In this document: in pieces, positions 5,665-13,235 of the stretch
Position numbering within the stretch: the first letter of the stretch is position 1
Layout of the letters: the number at the start of each line of letters is the position of its first letter
Source: REBR01 sp033721915
GTDB taxonomy: Bacteria > Pseudomonadota > Gammaproteobacteria > Pseudomonadales > Oleiphilaceae
Direction: 5' to 3'
NCBI GenBank assembly: GCA_033721915.1
Contig: JAWWAC010000069.1
Location: 1-14,096 of the forward strand
DNA length: 14,096 bases
Notes under the pieces: model-generated
Told to the model about the DNA's origin: nothing
Seen by the model: only the letters and a program-made list of their open reading frames with translations
The model's database searches: none
Made by a program: the position numbers and the translations under genes

Positions 5665-6911
5665 GAACTGTCCGTTCGGGGTCTGGGCATGGGCAGTTCC
5701 GGCAGTGCATTGCCCTCCAGCGCGCCCTGTCTGAGCAGTGCGGCACTCTTTTCCAGATCCCCCTGGTGCGCACAGAGCCGGCACAGCTCCGCCAGGGTTT
5801 CCTGTTTGCGCTGCAGGCTCAGGCTGGCTTCAAAATATTCACGGGCCTTGCCCCAGAGGCAGTTGCGCAGGCTCAGCCGGCCCAGTGTCAGCAGCAACTC
5901 GGCACTGTTGGGGCGCTCCTTGAGCCAGTTTTCCGCCGTGATCAGCTGCTCTTCCGGGTTGGGCCCCGAGATACGGCCATAGAGATTCACCAGGCGGTCG
6001 CTCCAGCTGTGGCGCAGTGTCTTGCGCAGCAGTACCTCCGCCCGGGCCTGTTCGCCCATGGCGGCCAGGTAGTTGGCGTAGGAGAAGACCACCGCCTCAT
6101 CACGACGCCTGGCGGTGGGCAGCTCGTCCCAGATTCGGTCCAGGTGGTCGAGGTTGCGCCGCTCCGGTGGCTGTCGCTGCACCTGTTCGGCGGCCTTGTC
6201 CAGCATCTTCAGCCAGACCTGCTGCTCCAGCATCGACAGCTCATGGTCCGGCAGAACGCCCTCGGCGTGGAGTTCCGGCAGCAGCTGGCTGAGCTCGCGC
6301 CAGTCCTCAACGGCAATGTAGGCATTCATCAGTTGCCTGAGCACATGGGGGTGCTTGGGGGACTTGCGGCGAAGACGCAGCAGTGTGGCCAGCGCCTGCT
6401 CAGGCCGCCCCGATGAGAGCTGCAGCCGGACCTGGGTCAGCCCCACCGCCAGGCTGCCATCGTCACTGCTCTCGTGGGCCTTGCGCAGCAGCTCCTCCGC
6501 CTCCTGGTCATCCCCCAGCTCGTGGGCGGCTTCGGCCGCCGAGAGGTAATTGATCAGTGGTGTTTCAGAGTGCGCGGCGGCGCCCACCAGCAGCTTGCGG
6601 GCCCGCCCCCAGTTGCCCTCCGCCAGGTGCAGCAGCCCCCGGTTGGTTCGCCTCTGTGAGCGCTTGCGGGCCGAGTCGCTGGCCCAGCGGCGCAGTGAGC
6701 CGGGGGTCAGGCGCAGCCCCATGACAAGGCGCAGCAGCCAGTGCACGGCCAGTGTCAGAATCAGCAGCAGTGCCAGCCCCACCCAGACGTTGGTTTCCAG
6801 CAGATAATGGCCGAAGCTGACCCGGACATAGCCGGTGTCATAGGCAATGCCCAGGCTGAGCATCACGCCCAGTGCCAGTGCCAGCAGCAGTAACAGGAAG
6901 AGGCGTCTCAT
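5661..6911 (-). CDS. hemY: Heme biosynthesis-associated TPR protein HemY
   Basis: An inner-membrane protein of the proteobacterial HemY family (HemY N-terminal domain plus TPR helices), not the Bacillus oxidase of the same name. The 416 residues open with two membrane segments, about 4-23 and 42-66, separated by YDTGYVRVSFGHYLLETN. Then comes a long helical TPR region with recurring Leu/Ala pairs, such as NYLSAAEAAHELGDDQEAEELL near 121-142 and LLTLGRLSLR near 335. The family's exact role is unsettled; it is linked to late heme synthesis by its operon and by published work on protoporphyrin handling. Its ATG (6911) overlaps the hemX stop by four bases as ATGA, so it is likely translationally coupled. 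It is last in the algZ-to-hemY series. Confidence 0.93.
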   Translation of the reverse strand: MRRLFLLLLLALALGVMLSLGIAYDTGYVRVSFGHYLLETNVWVGLALLLILTLAVHWLLRLVMGLRLTPGSLRRWASDSARKRSQRRTNRGLLHLAEGNWGRARKLLVGAAAHSETPLINYLSAAEAAHELGDDQEAEELLRKAHESSDDGSLAVGLTQVRLQLSSGRPEQALATLLRLRRKSPKHPHVLRQLMNAYIAVEDWRELSQLLPELHAEGVLPDHELSMLEQQVWLKMLDKAAEQVQRQPPERRNLDHLDRIWDELPTARRRDEAVVFSYANYLAAMGEQARAEVLLRKTLRHSWSDRLVNLYGRISGPNPEEQLITAENWLKERPNSAELLLTLGRLSLRNCLWGKAREYFEASLSLQRKQETLAELCRLCAHQGDLEKSAALLRQGALEGNALPELPMPRPRTDSS

Positions 6912-8080
6912 GAGCCGGACTCCCCGTCGTCATTCACGGTGGTTTCACCGGAATCGGTCTGGGGGGGCTGTGAGTCCTGCTCTTCTTGCGGTTCTTCTTT
7001 CTCTCTCTGCTCCAGCCGTCCGGCAATGCGCTGCTTGAGCAGGTTCAGTGATTCATCGATACGTGGCAGCGGCGGGTCGATGCGCTTTTCAGACAGTTCC
7101 CGCAGTGTCTGCTGCAGTGCCTTAACGCCGGGGCTGTCCTGCTGGTACCACTGTTGCAGCCACTCCTGTGCCCGGGCCAGTGCCCGCTGGTAGACCGTCT
7201 GGTCACGGCGCAGCACGGCAATGCCGGCCTCTTCCAGCATCAGGCGCAGATGCAGTCGTGCCTGTGTGCTTTGCATCGGCGAGGGCAGTGCCGGCAGCGG
7301 TTCGTCCATGCGCTGGATCACCACGATCTCGCTGAGGGTGTCCAGTATGCGCCGCCAGGGGTTGTCCCCCTCGCTGCGGGTCTGCCCGTCTCCCTCTGTG
7401 TCGGCGGGGCTGGCCGTGCCTTCATAACCGGTCAGCGCCTGGTTGTTGAGGGACTCCAGCTGGCTGATGGCCGCATCCAGTTTGAGGTAAAGACCGGCCC
7501 TGTCCACGGGCTCGATGCCCTTGAGGGCCAGTATTTCCCGCGACAGGGCCTTGCGCACCGGGTAACTGCCCACGTCGTCGGTTTCCGACAGCACCTGGTC
7601 GGCGCTTTCCAGCATGGCCAGAGCGCCTCGGTAATCCCCCTCAAAGAACAGCCGCTGGTTGGCCAGTCGCATCAGGTATTCCGCCTCCGCCAGCAGCCAG
7701 TCGGTGCGGGTGCGCTGGCCCAGCCCCAGCAGTGAGCGGGCGTTGTGTTCGATCTGGCGCTGCATGCGCTGCTGCTGGTCGGCTTTCTCGTCCAGGCGGG
7801 TTTCCAGCCGGTTCAGTCGCTGTTCACGGCTCTCCAGCGACGAGCGCAGATCCTGGCGGAGGTCCCGGGTCTGGGTTTCCACCCGGTCCAGCTCTTCCTG
7901 CAGCCGTGACTGGCTCTGTTGCTGTTGTTGGGTGATCTGCCACTGATGCCAGCCCAGCAGCGTGGCGGCGACCAGTAACAGCAGCATCAGCAGCCACAGA
8001 GGCCATACCGCGCGCTGTTTCAGTGGTGGGGTGTGCCCAGGACTGTGGACGGGGAGCTGCTTGTTCTCATTGTCACTCAC
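6908..8080 (-). CDS. hemX: HemX family membrane protein
   Basis: A 390-residue protein of the proteobacterial HemX family, often annotated as a uroporphyrin-III C-methyltransferase-like protein although it lacks the methyltransferase domain. It has a polar N-terminus, a single membrane segment at about 25-44, a Gln/Arg-rich coiled coil at about 50-115, then a conserved core (DWLLAEAEYLMRLANQRL followed by GDYRGALAMLESAD). The last 30 residues are an acidic, Gln/Pro-rich low-complexity tail. The start is GTG at 8080, overlapping the end of hemD by eight bases (GTGAGTGA), with AAGGA about 11 bases upstream. No later ATG lies before the membrane segment, so GTG is the only good choice. Function is inferred from the operon; probably a membrane scaffold. 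Confidence 0.93.
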   Translation of the reverse strand: MSDNENKQLPVHSPGHTPPLKQRAVWPLWLLMLLLLVAATLLGWHQWQITQQQQQSQSRLQEELDRVETQTRDLRQDLRSSLESREQRLNRLETRLDEKADQQQRMQRQIEHNARSLLGLGQRTRTDWLLAEAEYLMRLANQRLFFEGDYRGALAMLESADQVLSETDDVGSYPVRKALSREILALKGIEPVDRAGLYLKLDAAISQLESLNNQALTGYEGTASPADTEGDGQTRSEGDNPWRRILDTLSEIVVIQRMDEPLPALPSPMQSTQARLHLRLMLEEAGIAVLRRDQTVYQRALARAQEWLQQWYQQDSPGVKALQQTLRELSEKRIDPPLPRIDESLNLLKQRIAGRLEQREKEEPQEEQDSQPPQTDSGETTVNDDGESGS

Positions 8081-8891
8081 TGGGATCGCTATCCTTGTTT
8101 TGAGGGATCTGTCCCGGACCCGCTATGCAGCCGGCAATGGCCTGTGCCGTGAGCCCGGACGGAACTCGAACATCGGTAAAGCCCGCCTGTCGGGCCTGTG
8201 CGGCGACCCGTTCCACGGGAACAATCAACTGGCGCTGGTGAAGCCGGAATGGGGTATTCTGGACCAGGCGCATGAGATTGTTCAATGTTTCTCCGGACAG
8301 GGTGATCAGCGCCTGTGGGTCAAAGGCGCCGAAATGCGCCTGCAGCACCTGTGGGCAGTAATCCGGGCAGCGGCGCCGGTAGAGAATCAGGCTGTCCTGG
8401 CGCTCGGCCCGACGGCCCAGTGTCTCCGCCAGCAGCCCCCGGCCGCCTTCGCCACCCACGATCAGCACCCGGCTGTGGCGCAGTGATTCCCCGCTGAGTG
8501 CCGGCTGGGCCAGCAGGGCCTCGCTGTTGTGGCCGCTCTGGGGGCTGCGGCAGTCCAGCCCCGCCTGGCGCAGTATGCGGGCGGTGCCGGAGCCAACGCC
8601 CCACCACTGGATGCCCAGTGGCCACTGGGGCCACCACTGATCCATTTCCTCAATCAGGCGCTCTGCGGCGGTGGGGCTGACGCAGATCACGTGCTGGTAG
8701 TGGTCCAGGTCCAACAGCACGGAGCGCCTCTCGCCGGTCAGTGGCAGTGGTTCAATTTCCATCATGGGCAGAGCCCGGGTCCGGGCGCCGAAATCCGCCA
8801 GTTCGCGACACAGCTCGTCCGCCCTGGGCTGGGGTCGGCACACCAGCACCCGGATGCCGTTGAGGTCCGGATCAGACCGGTGTGTGACCAT
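8073..8891 (-). CDS. hemD: Uroporphyrinogen-III synthase HemD
   Basis: HemD closes hydroxymethylbilane into uroporphyrinogen III with inversion of ring D. The family is poorly conserved, but this 272-residue protein has the expected shape: IRVLVCRPQPRADELCREL near 13-31, the two-lobe hinge, ICVSPTAAERL, GVGSGTARILRQAGL, RVLIVGGEGGRGLLAETL and ITLSGETLNNLM. Its position directly after hemC supports it strongly. The ATG at 8891 overlaps the end of hemC by 20 bases and has GGCGGAAG just upstream. The frame stays open further upstream to 9065, but that part is the antisense-like shadow of hemC and does not resemble HemD, so the shorter start was chosen. The end overlaps hemX by eight bases. Confidence 0.93.
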   Translation of the reverse strand: MVTHRSDPDLNGIRVLVCRPQPRADELCRELADFGARTRALPMMEIEPLPLTGERRSVLLDLDHYQHVICVSPTAAERLIEEMDQWWPQWPLGIQWWGVGSGTARILRQAGLDCRSPQSGHNSEALLAQPALSGESLRHSRVLIVGGEGGRGLLAETLGRRAERQDSLILYRRRCPDYCPQVLQAHFGAFDPQALITLSGETLNNLMRLVQNTPFRLHQRQLIVPVERVAAQARQAGFTDVRVPSGLTAQAIAGCIAGPGQIPQNKDSDPSE

Positions 8892-9810
8892 AGACTTCCG
8901 CCAGTATGGCGCCGGCGCCCTGATCCAGCAGATCCTCCGCCAGGCGGATGCCCAGCTCGCGGGCTTCGCTTCGGTGGGCGCGGCCCTCGGTGTGTATGAT
9001 GCGGCTGCCATCGGGTGAGCCCACCAGGCCACGCAGGTACAGCTGGTCCCCCTCCAGAACGGCATAGGCGCCGATGGGCACCTGGCAGCCCCCTTCCAGT
9101 CGGGTGTTCAGAGCCCGTTCCGCCGTGACCCGGTCCTGTGAGTCGGCGTGGATCAGCGGGCTGAGCATGTCAATGAGGGTCTGGTCGTCCAGGCGGCATT
9201 CAATGCCCAGGGCCCCCTGGCCCACGGCGGGCAGGCAGATGCTGTCGGGCAGCTCGTAGCGGATGCGCTCGTCAAAGCCCAGACGGCGCAATCCGGAGGT
9301 GGCCAGTACGATGGCGTCGAACTCACCGGCGTCCAGTTTGGACAGTCGGGTGTTGACATTGCCACGCAGTGTGCGGATGCGCAGATCCGGCCGGTAAGCC
9401 TGCAGCTGCGCCTGACGGCGCAGGCTGGAGGTGCCCACCACGGCGCTCTCGGGCAGCTCGTCCACGTTGTTGTAGTGGTTGCTGACAAAAGCGTCCGTGG
9501 GATCGCCCCGCTCGCAGATGGCCACCAGCCCGAGGTTTTCCGGGAAGGTCATGGGCACGTCTTTCATGGAGTGCACCGCCAGGTCGGCACGGCCGTCCAG
9601 CATGGCCTCTTCCAGCTCCTTGACGAACAGGGCCTTGCCGCCGATTTTCGCCAGTGGCACATCCAGAATCTTGTCCCCCCGGGTCTTGATGCCCACCAGC
9701 TCCACCGCAAGCCCCGGGTGCAGGCGCTGCAGTTCCGACTTGATGTGTTCCGCCTGCCACAGGGCCAGTGCGCTGCGGCGGGTGGCGATTCGGATAAGCT
9801 CTCGTGTCAT
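8872..9810 (-). CDS. hemC: Porphobilinogen deaminase HemC
   Basis: HemC joins four porphobilinogens into hydroxymethylbilane on a covalently bound dipyrromethane cofactor. The 312 residues align nearly end to end with E. coli HemC (313). Visible are RIATRRSALALWQA at 7-20, KIGGKALFVKELE at 55-67, the catalytic aspartate D84 in AVHSMKDVP, VVGTSSLRRQAQL at 124-136, LRGNVNTRLSKLD at 148-160, VGQGALGIECR at 196-206 and the cofactor cysteine C242 in RLEGGCQVPIG. The ATG at 9810 gives the usual N-terminus. An upstream ATG at 9867 would add 19 residues with no family support. The ribosome-binding site at 9810 is weak (CAGG about 9 bases away). A 64-bp gap separates it from algR, room for an internal promoter, though I saw no clear one. 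Confidence 0.98.
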   Translation of the reverse strand: MTRELIRIATRRSALALWQAEHIKSELQRLHPGLAVELVGIKTRGDKILDVPLAKIGGKALFVKELEEAMLDGRADLAVHSMKDVPMTFPENLGLVAICERGDPTDAFVSNHYNNVDELPESAVVGTSSLRRQAQLQAYRPDLRIRTLRGNVNTRLSKLDAGEFDAIVLATSGLRRLGFDERIRYELPDSICLPAVGQGALGIECRLDDQTLIDMLSPLIHADSQDRVTAERALNTRLEGGCQVPIGAYAVLEGDQLYLRGLVGSPDGSRIIHTEGRAHRSEARELGIRLAEDLLDQGAGAILAEVYGHTPV

Positions 9811-9874
9811 GGGGGATAACCTGCGTTCAACGGTGGTGGGCGTCTGTGTTCCGGAGGGCCCAAGCATACCCTGT

Positions 9875-10618
9875 TCAGTCGCCCTGTTCGAGCCACTGTC
9901 GCACTGGCGCGAGATGGCGCCGGCTCACCGCCAGACAGCTGCCCGCCGGATCCGCCATGCGGATCTGATGCTGGCCATCGGGGCCGCGGATCAGCCCCCG
10001 CACATGGCGACGGTTGACCAGTGTCTGGCGGTGAATGCGCATCAGCCGTACGCCGTGCTCCGCCTCCAGTTCCTTGAGGGTGTGGTCGCACAGGGTGCTG
10101 CCCTGTCGGTGTACCAGTGTGACGTATTTGCTGTCGGCCATGCAGTAGTACAGGTCCGCCAGGTCAATCAGTTCCAGCCCCCGGTGGCTGCGCACCACGA
10201 TCTGCGTCTGGGGGGCCTGCCTCTGTGTCAGCACCTCCTGCTGCTGCAGCCGGTTGGTGCGCTGTGCCGCCAGCAGGGCCTCCTCGAGGGCTTCGCGGCG
10301 AACCGGCTTGACCAGGTAGGCGGCGGCCTGCTGGCGTATGGCCTGCATGGCGTAACTGTCATAGGCGCTGCAGAAGATCAGCGCCGGTGGCATGGGCAGG
10401 GCATTGAAGCGGGCGGCGGCGTCCATGCCGTCCAGCCCCGGCATGCGGATATCCAGCAGCACAATGTCCGGCTGGGTCCGGGTGGCCTGCTCCAGTGCGC
10501 TCTCGCCGCTGTCTGCCTCGCCACAGACCCGGTAGCCGGGCAGTGCCTGCAGCAGTCGCCGCAGGCGGTCCCGCGCCAGGACCTCGTCGTCCACAATCAG
10601 TACCCGCCGTTCGTTCAT
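9875..10618 (-). CDS. algR: LytTR-family response regulator, AlgR-like
   Basis: A 247-residue response regulator with a receiver domain at about 4-120 and a LytTR DNA-binding domain at about 139-243. Receiver landmarks are DD at 10-11, the phospho-acceptor D56 in IVLLDIRMPGLDG, S84 in FCSAYD, and K104-P105 in YLVKPVR. LytTR landmarks are GLELIDLADLYYCMADSKYVTLV and RIHRQTLVNRRHV near 194-206, then AVSRRHL. It closely follows P. aeruginosa AlgR (248 residues), which controls alginate, type IV pili and other surface traits. The gene order argH-algZ-algR-hemC is the same, which makes orthology likely. Its targets in this organism are unknown. The ATG overlaps the algZ stop by four bases (ATGA). 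Confidence 0.92.
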   Translation of the reverse strand: MNERRVLIVDDEVLARDRLRRLLQALPGYRVCGEADSGESALEQATRTQPDIVLLDIRMPGLDGMDAAARFNALPMPPALIFCSAYDSYAMQAIRQQAAAYLVKPVRREALEEALLAAQRTNRLQQQEVLTQRQAPQTQIVVRSHRGLELIDLADLYYCMADSKYVTLVHRQGSTLCDHTLKELEAEHGVRLMRIHRQTLVNRRHVRGLIRGPDGQHQIRMADPAGSCLAVSRRHLAPVRQWLEQGD

Positions 10619-11715
10619 CCCGTTGTCTCCTGAGTGCCATGACGGGGCAGCATGAGGGTGACCTCAAACACCCCGGCCTCATGGCGTGTCAGCAGCTGCG
10701 CCGGTGGGTCAAAGGCGCTGGCCAGTCTGGCGCGGATATTCTCCAGTGCCATGCGGTGGCCCTGGTGCTGTCGCGAGACATCCTCCGGCAGCGGATTGCT
10801 GACACGCACATGGGTATGGCGTCGGTCGCGCCAGACGCTGACCTGAATGGTGCCTCCCTGTGGCCGTGGCTGTATACCGTGGTAAATGGCGTTCTCAAGC
10901 AGTGGCTGCAGTGTCAGTGGCGGCAGTGGCTGTTCCTGGCAGCGCTCATCCAGTTGCCAGTCCAGCTGCAGACGCTCACCCAGGCGCAGCCCTTCCAGTG
11001 CCAGGTAATGACGGCACAGGGTGATCTCATCCCGCAGACGGATCATCTGGCCATCGCTGCCCCGCAGGCCGGCCCGGAACAGCTCCGAGAGGTCCAGTAC
11101 GGCCTCCTCGGCCCGCTCCGGGTCCGAGGCGATCAGGCTGGCGATGCTGTTCAGGCTGTTGAACAGGAAGTGGGGCTGTATGCGGGCCTGCAGTGCCGCC
11201 AGACTGGCTTCCATCTGGGCCTGTTTCTGCAGCTGCCAGCGGCACTGCAGGTAGAAGTAGCGCAGGCTCATCAGGGTGATCACCGCCGCAATCACCAGGT
11301 TGCGCATCAGCGACAGCCAGTCCGGTCGCAGTACCGGGCTGGCGGCCTGCAGCAGTGCCTGTCCCAGCAGGGTGGCGCCGGCCACCCCCGTCAGCACCAG
11401 CAGCAACACGCACAGGCTGCTGACAGGCACCGGCAGGCGGTTGAGCCTGCGGCGCAGCAGGCAGATCAGTGCGGCACTGGGGAGCACGCACCACTGGGCG
11501 AACAGTGAGACCAGGCCGAGGTAGTCCCAGTCAATCCACTGCTGGCTGCCACGGATCAGGGCAAACAGGGTGACCATCAGCTGGGTGCTGATCACCAGTA
11601 TCAGCAGTGACTGCACTCGGCACAGGTCCGGCACAAAGGCCCGCTGGCGCCCAACGGGAGAGCCCCGGCCGCTGTCAGTGTCTGATGGGGGAGAAGTGGC
11701 AGGGGTGTCGCTCAT
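10615..11715 (-). CDS. algZ: LytS-type sensor histidine kinase, AlgZ/FimS-like
   Basis: A 366-residue membrane histidine kinase. After a Ser/Pro/Thr-rich cytoplasmic start (1-26) come four likely membrane segments at about 34-54, 65-88, 99-123 and 134-152, with no large periplasmic sensor. The His_kinase region has RIQPHFLFNSLNSIASL at 178-194 with phospho-acceptor H182, and the ATP-binding part has an N-box, LLENAIYHGI at 272-281. The glycine-rich GxGxGL box is degenerate (QGHRMALENIRARL). P. aeruginosa AlgZ/FimS is also an atypical kinase, so this need not mean loss of activity. It overlaps algR by four bases, so the two are an obvious pair. The ATG at 11715 lacks a clear ribosome-binding site, so the true start could differ slightly. 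Confidence 0.9.
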   Translation of the reverse strand: MSDTPATSPPSDTDSGRGSPVGRQRAFVPDLCRVQSLLILVISTQLMVTLFALIRGSQQWIDWDYLGLVSLFAQWCVLPSAALICLLRRRLNRLPVPVSSLCVLLLVLTGVAGATLLGQALLQAASPVLRPDWLSLMRNLVIAAVITLMSLRYFYLQCRWQLQKQAQMEASLAALQARIQPHFLFNSLNSIASLIASDPERAEEAVLDLSELFRAGLRGSDGQMIRLRDEITLCRHYLALEGLRLGERLQLDWQLDERCQEQPLPPLTLQPLLENAIYHGIQPRPQGGTIQVSVWRDRRHTHVRVSNPLPEDVSRQHQGHRMALENIRARLASAFDPPAQLLTRHEAGVFEVTLMLPRHGTQETTG

Positions 11716-11747
11716 GACAGAGGCGTTATCCGGTGGCGGAGCTTGGG

Positions 11748-11756
11748 TGTTATACT
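11748..11756 (+). promoter_or_regulatory. Candidate extended -10 promoter for argH
   Basis: TGTTATACT (11748-11756) fits an extended -10 element facing argH, with only a weak -35 candidate (TTATCC at 11726-11731, long spacing). The start would be near 11763, leaving a leader of about 50 bases. The 98-bp gap between algZ and argH must hold both divergent promoters. The same site read on the minus strand gives TATAAC, a weak -10 candidate for algZ. Confidence 0.45.
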
Positions 11757-11813
11757 GCGGCGCATTATTGAGCCCCTAATGTTTATTTTCACCAATGCAG
11801 GAAAGCATAGACC

Positions 11814-13214
11814 ATGAGTGATGACCCCCGCGCCGCCGAGAAACTCTGGGGTGGCCGCTTCAGCGAGCCCACCGACGCTTTTGTGGAACGTTTCACCGCC
11901 TCGGTGGGTTTCGACCAGCGCCTGTATCACCATGATATTCGGGGCTCCATGGCCCACGCCACCATGCTGGCGAAGGTGGGAGTGCTCACGGAACAGGAGC
12001 GGGACCAGATCATCACCGGCCTTGAGGCCATTGAGAAGGACATCGCCGAAGGGCGTTTCCAGTGGTCCGTTGGCCTGGAAGATGTGCACATGAACATCGA
12101 GGCGGCACTGACCGAGCGCATCGGCATCACCGGCAAGAAGCTGCATACGGGCCGCTCCCGCAACGACCAGGTGGCCACGGACATCCGCCTTTTCCTGCGG
12201 GATGAAATCGATGGGGTGTCCGCCGAGCTGCGTCGCCTTCAGCAGGGGCTGCTGGATCTGGCAGAGCGCGAGCACGCCACCATCATGCCCGGCTTTACCC
12301 ACCTGCAGAGCGCACAGCCGGTGACCTTCGGCCACCATATGCTGGCCTGGTTCGAGATGCTGGAGCGGGACCACGGGCGGCTGATGGACTGCCGCAAGCG
12401 GGTCAATGTGATGCCCCTGGGCGCGGCGGCACTGGCCGGCACCAGCTACCCCATCGACCGGGCCTATACCGCCCGGCTGCTGGGCTTTGATGCCCCCACT
12501 GAAAACTCACTGGACTCGGTCAGTGACCGGGACTTTGCCATCGAGTTTGTCAGCTTTGCCTCGCTGCTGATGACCCACCTCTCCCGCTGCAGCGAGGAGC
12601 TGGTGCTGTGGACCTCTGCCCAGTTCGATTTCATCGACCTGCCGGACCGTTTCTGTACCGGCTCCTCCATCATGCCCCAGAAGAAAAACCCGGATGTGCC
12701 GGAGCTGGTGCGTGGCAAGACCGGGCGGGTCAACGGCCACCTGGTGTCGCTGCTGACACTGATGAAGTCACAGCCTCTGGCCTACAACAAGGACAACCAG
12801 GAGGACAAGGAGCCCCTGTTCGACACACTGGATACCGTCAAGGGCTGCCTGCGCGCCTATGCCGACATGATGCCGGCGGTGACGGTGAAGGCGGACAACA
12901 CCCGGGCAGCGGCCAAGCGGGGCTTCTCCACCGCTACGGACCTGGCGGATTACCTGGTCAAGCAGGGTCTGGCCTTCCGGGACGCCCACGAAGTGGTGGG
13001 CAAGGCGGTGGCCTTTGGCGTGGCCGAAGGGCGCGACCTGTCGGACATGACACTGCAGGAGCTGCAGGGCTTCTCCGATGCCATCCGTGAGGATGTGTTC
13101 GCGGTGCTGACCCTGGAGGGCTCGGTGGCGGCACGGGACCACATCGGTGGCACGGCGCCGGCCCAGGTGCTCAAGGCCGTGGCCCGGGGGCGTGAGCGTA
13201 TCGGCGCTGAGTAA
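11814..13214 (+). CDS. argH: Argininosuccinate lyase ArgH
   Basis: ArgH splits argininosuccinate into arginine and fumarate, the last step of arginine synthesis, as a homotetramer of the fumarase/aspartase superfamily. The 466 residues show KLWGGRFSEPTDAFVERF at 10-27, the substrate segment HTGRSRNDQVATDIRLFLR at 111-129, the catalytic histidine H163 in MPGFTHLQ, and the signature loop GSSIMPQKKNPDVPELVRGK at 283-302 with the catalytic serine at 284/285. The ATG has CAGGAAA about 10 bases upstream and gives the usual N-terminus. It is divergent from algZ by 98 bp and convergent with the EAL gene by 21 bp. The arrangement argH next to algZ is conserved in pseudomonads. Confidence 0.98.
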   Translation: MSDDPRAAEKLWGGRFSEPTDAFVERFTASVGFDQRLYHHDIRGSMAHATMLAKVGVLTEQERDQIITGLEAIEKDIAEGRFQWSVGLEDVHMNIEAALTERIGITGKKLHTGRSRNDQVATDIRLFLRDEIDGVSAELRRLQQGLLDLAEREHATIMPGFTHLQSAQPVTFGHHMLAWFEMLERDHGRLMDCRKRVNVMPLGAAALAGTSYPIDRAYTARLLGFDAPTENSLDSVSDRDFAIEFVSFASLLMTHLSRCSEELVLWTSAQFDFIDLPDRFCTGSSIMPQKKNPDVPELVRGKTGRVNGHLVSLLTLMKSQPLAYNKDNQEDKEPLFDTLDTVKGCLRAYADMMPAVTVKADNTRAAAKRGFSTATDLADYLVKQGLAFRDAHEVVGKAVAFGVAEGRDLSDMTLQELQGFSDAIREDVFAVLTLEGSVAARDHIGGTAPAQVLKAVARGRERIGAE

Positions 13215-13218
13215 ACCG

Positions 13219-13232
13219 CCGGAGACGTCCGG
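13219..13232. other. Small hairpin between convergent argH and EAL gene
   Basis: CCGGA (13219-13223) and TCCGG (13228-13232) form a perfect 5-bp stem with loop GACG in the 21-bp gap between the two stop codons. There is no T-run on either side, so it is at most a weak or Rho-assisted 3' end signal. Confidence 0.35.
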
Positions 13233-13235
13233 GGC

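Noticed and set aside
5444..5784. Two minus-strand frames reading the 18-bp array as repeated REPSAD or IESPQR units
   Set aside because: The array is open in two of three minus frames simply because 18 is a multiple of three. The frames overlap the ends of fre and hemY and have no plausible start or family match.
8892..9065. Extended N-terminus of HemD from an ATG at 9065
   Set aside because: This segment lies entirely within hemC in another frame and reads as Trp/Arg/Ala-rich sequence unlike any HemD. The ATG at 8891 gives the family N-terminus.
9811..9867. HemC start at the ATG at 9867
   Set aside because: It would add 19 residues absent from the family, and the ATG at 9810 aligns with E. 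coli HemC so that D84 and C242 fall on the same numbers.
10607..10615. AlgR-box-like sequence CCGTTCGTT at the start of algR, and similar CCGTTCG words in the rho leader
   Set aside because: The core is short and frequent in GC-rich DNA. The best match lies inside coding sequence (codons for Asn-Glu-Arg-Arg), and the leader copies match only about seven of nine positions.
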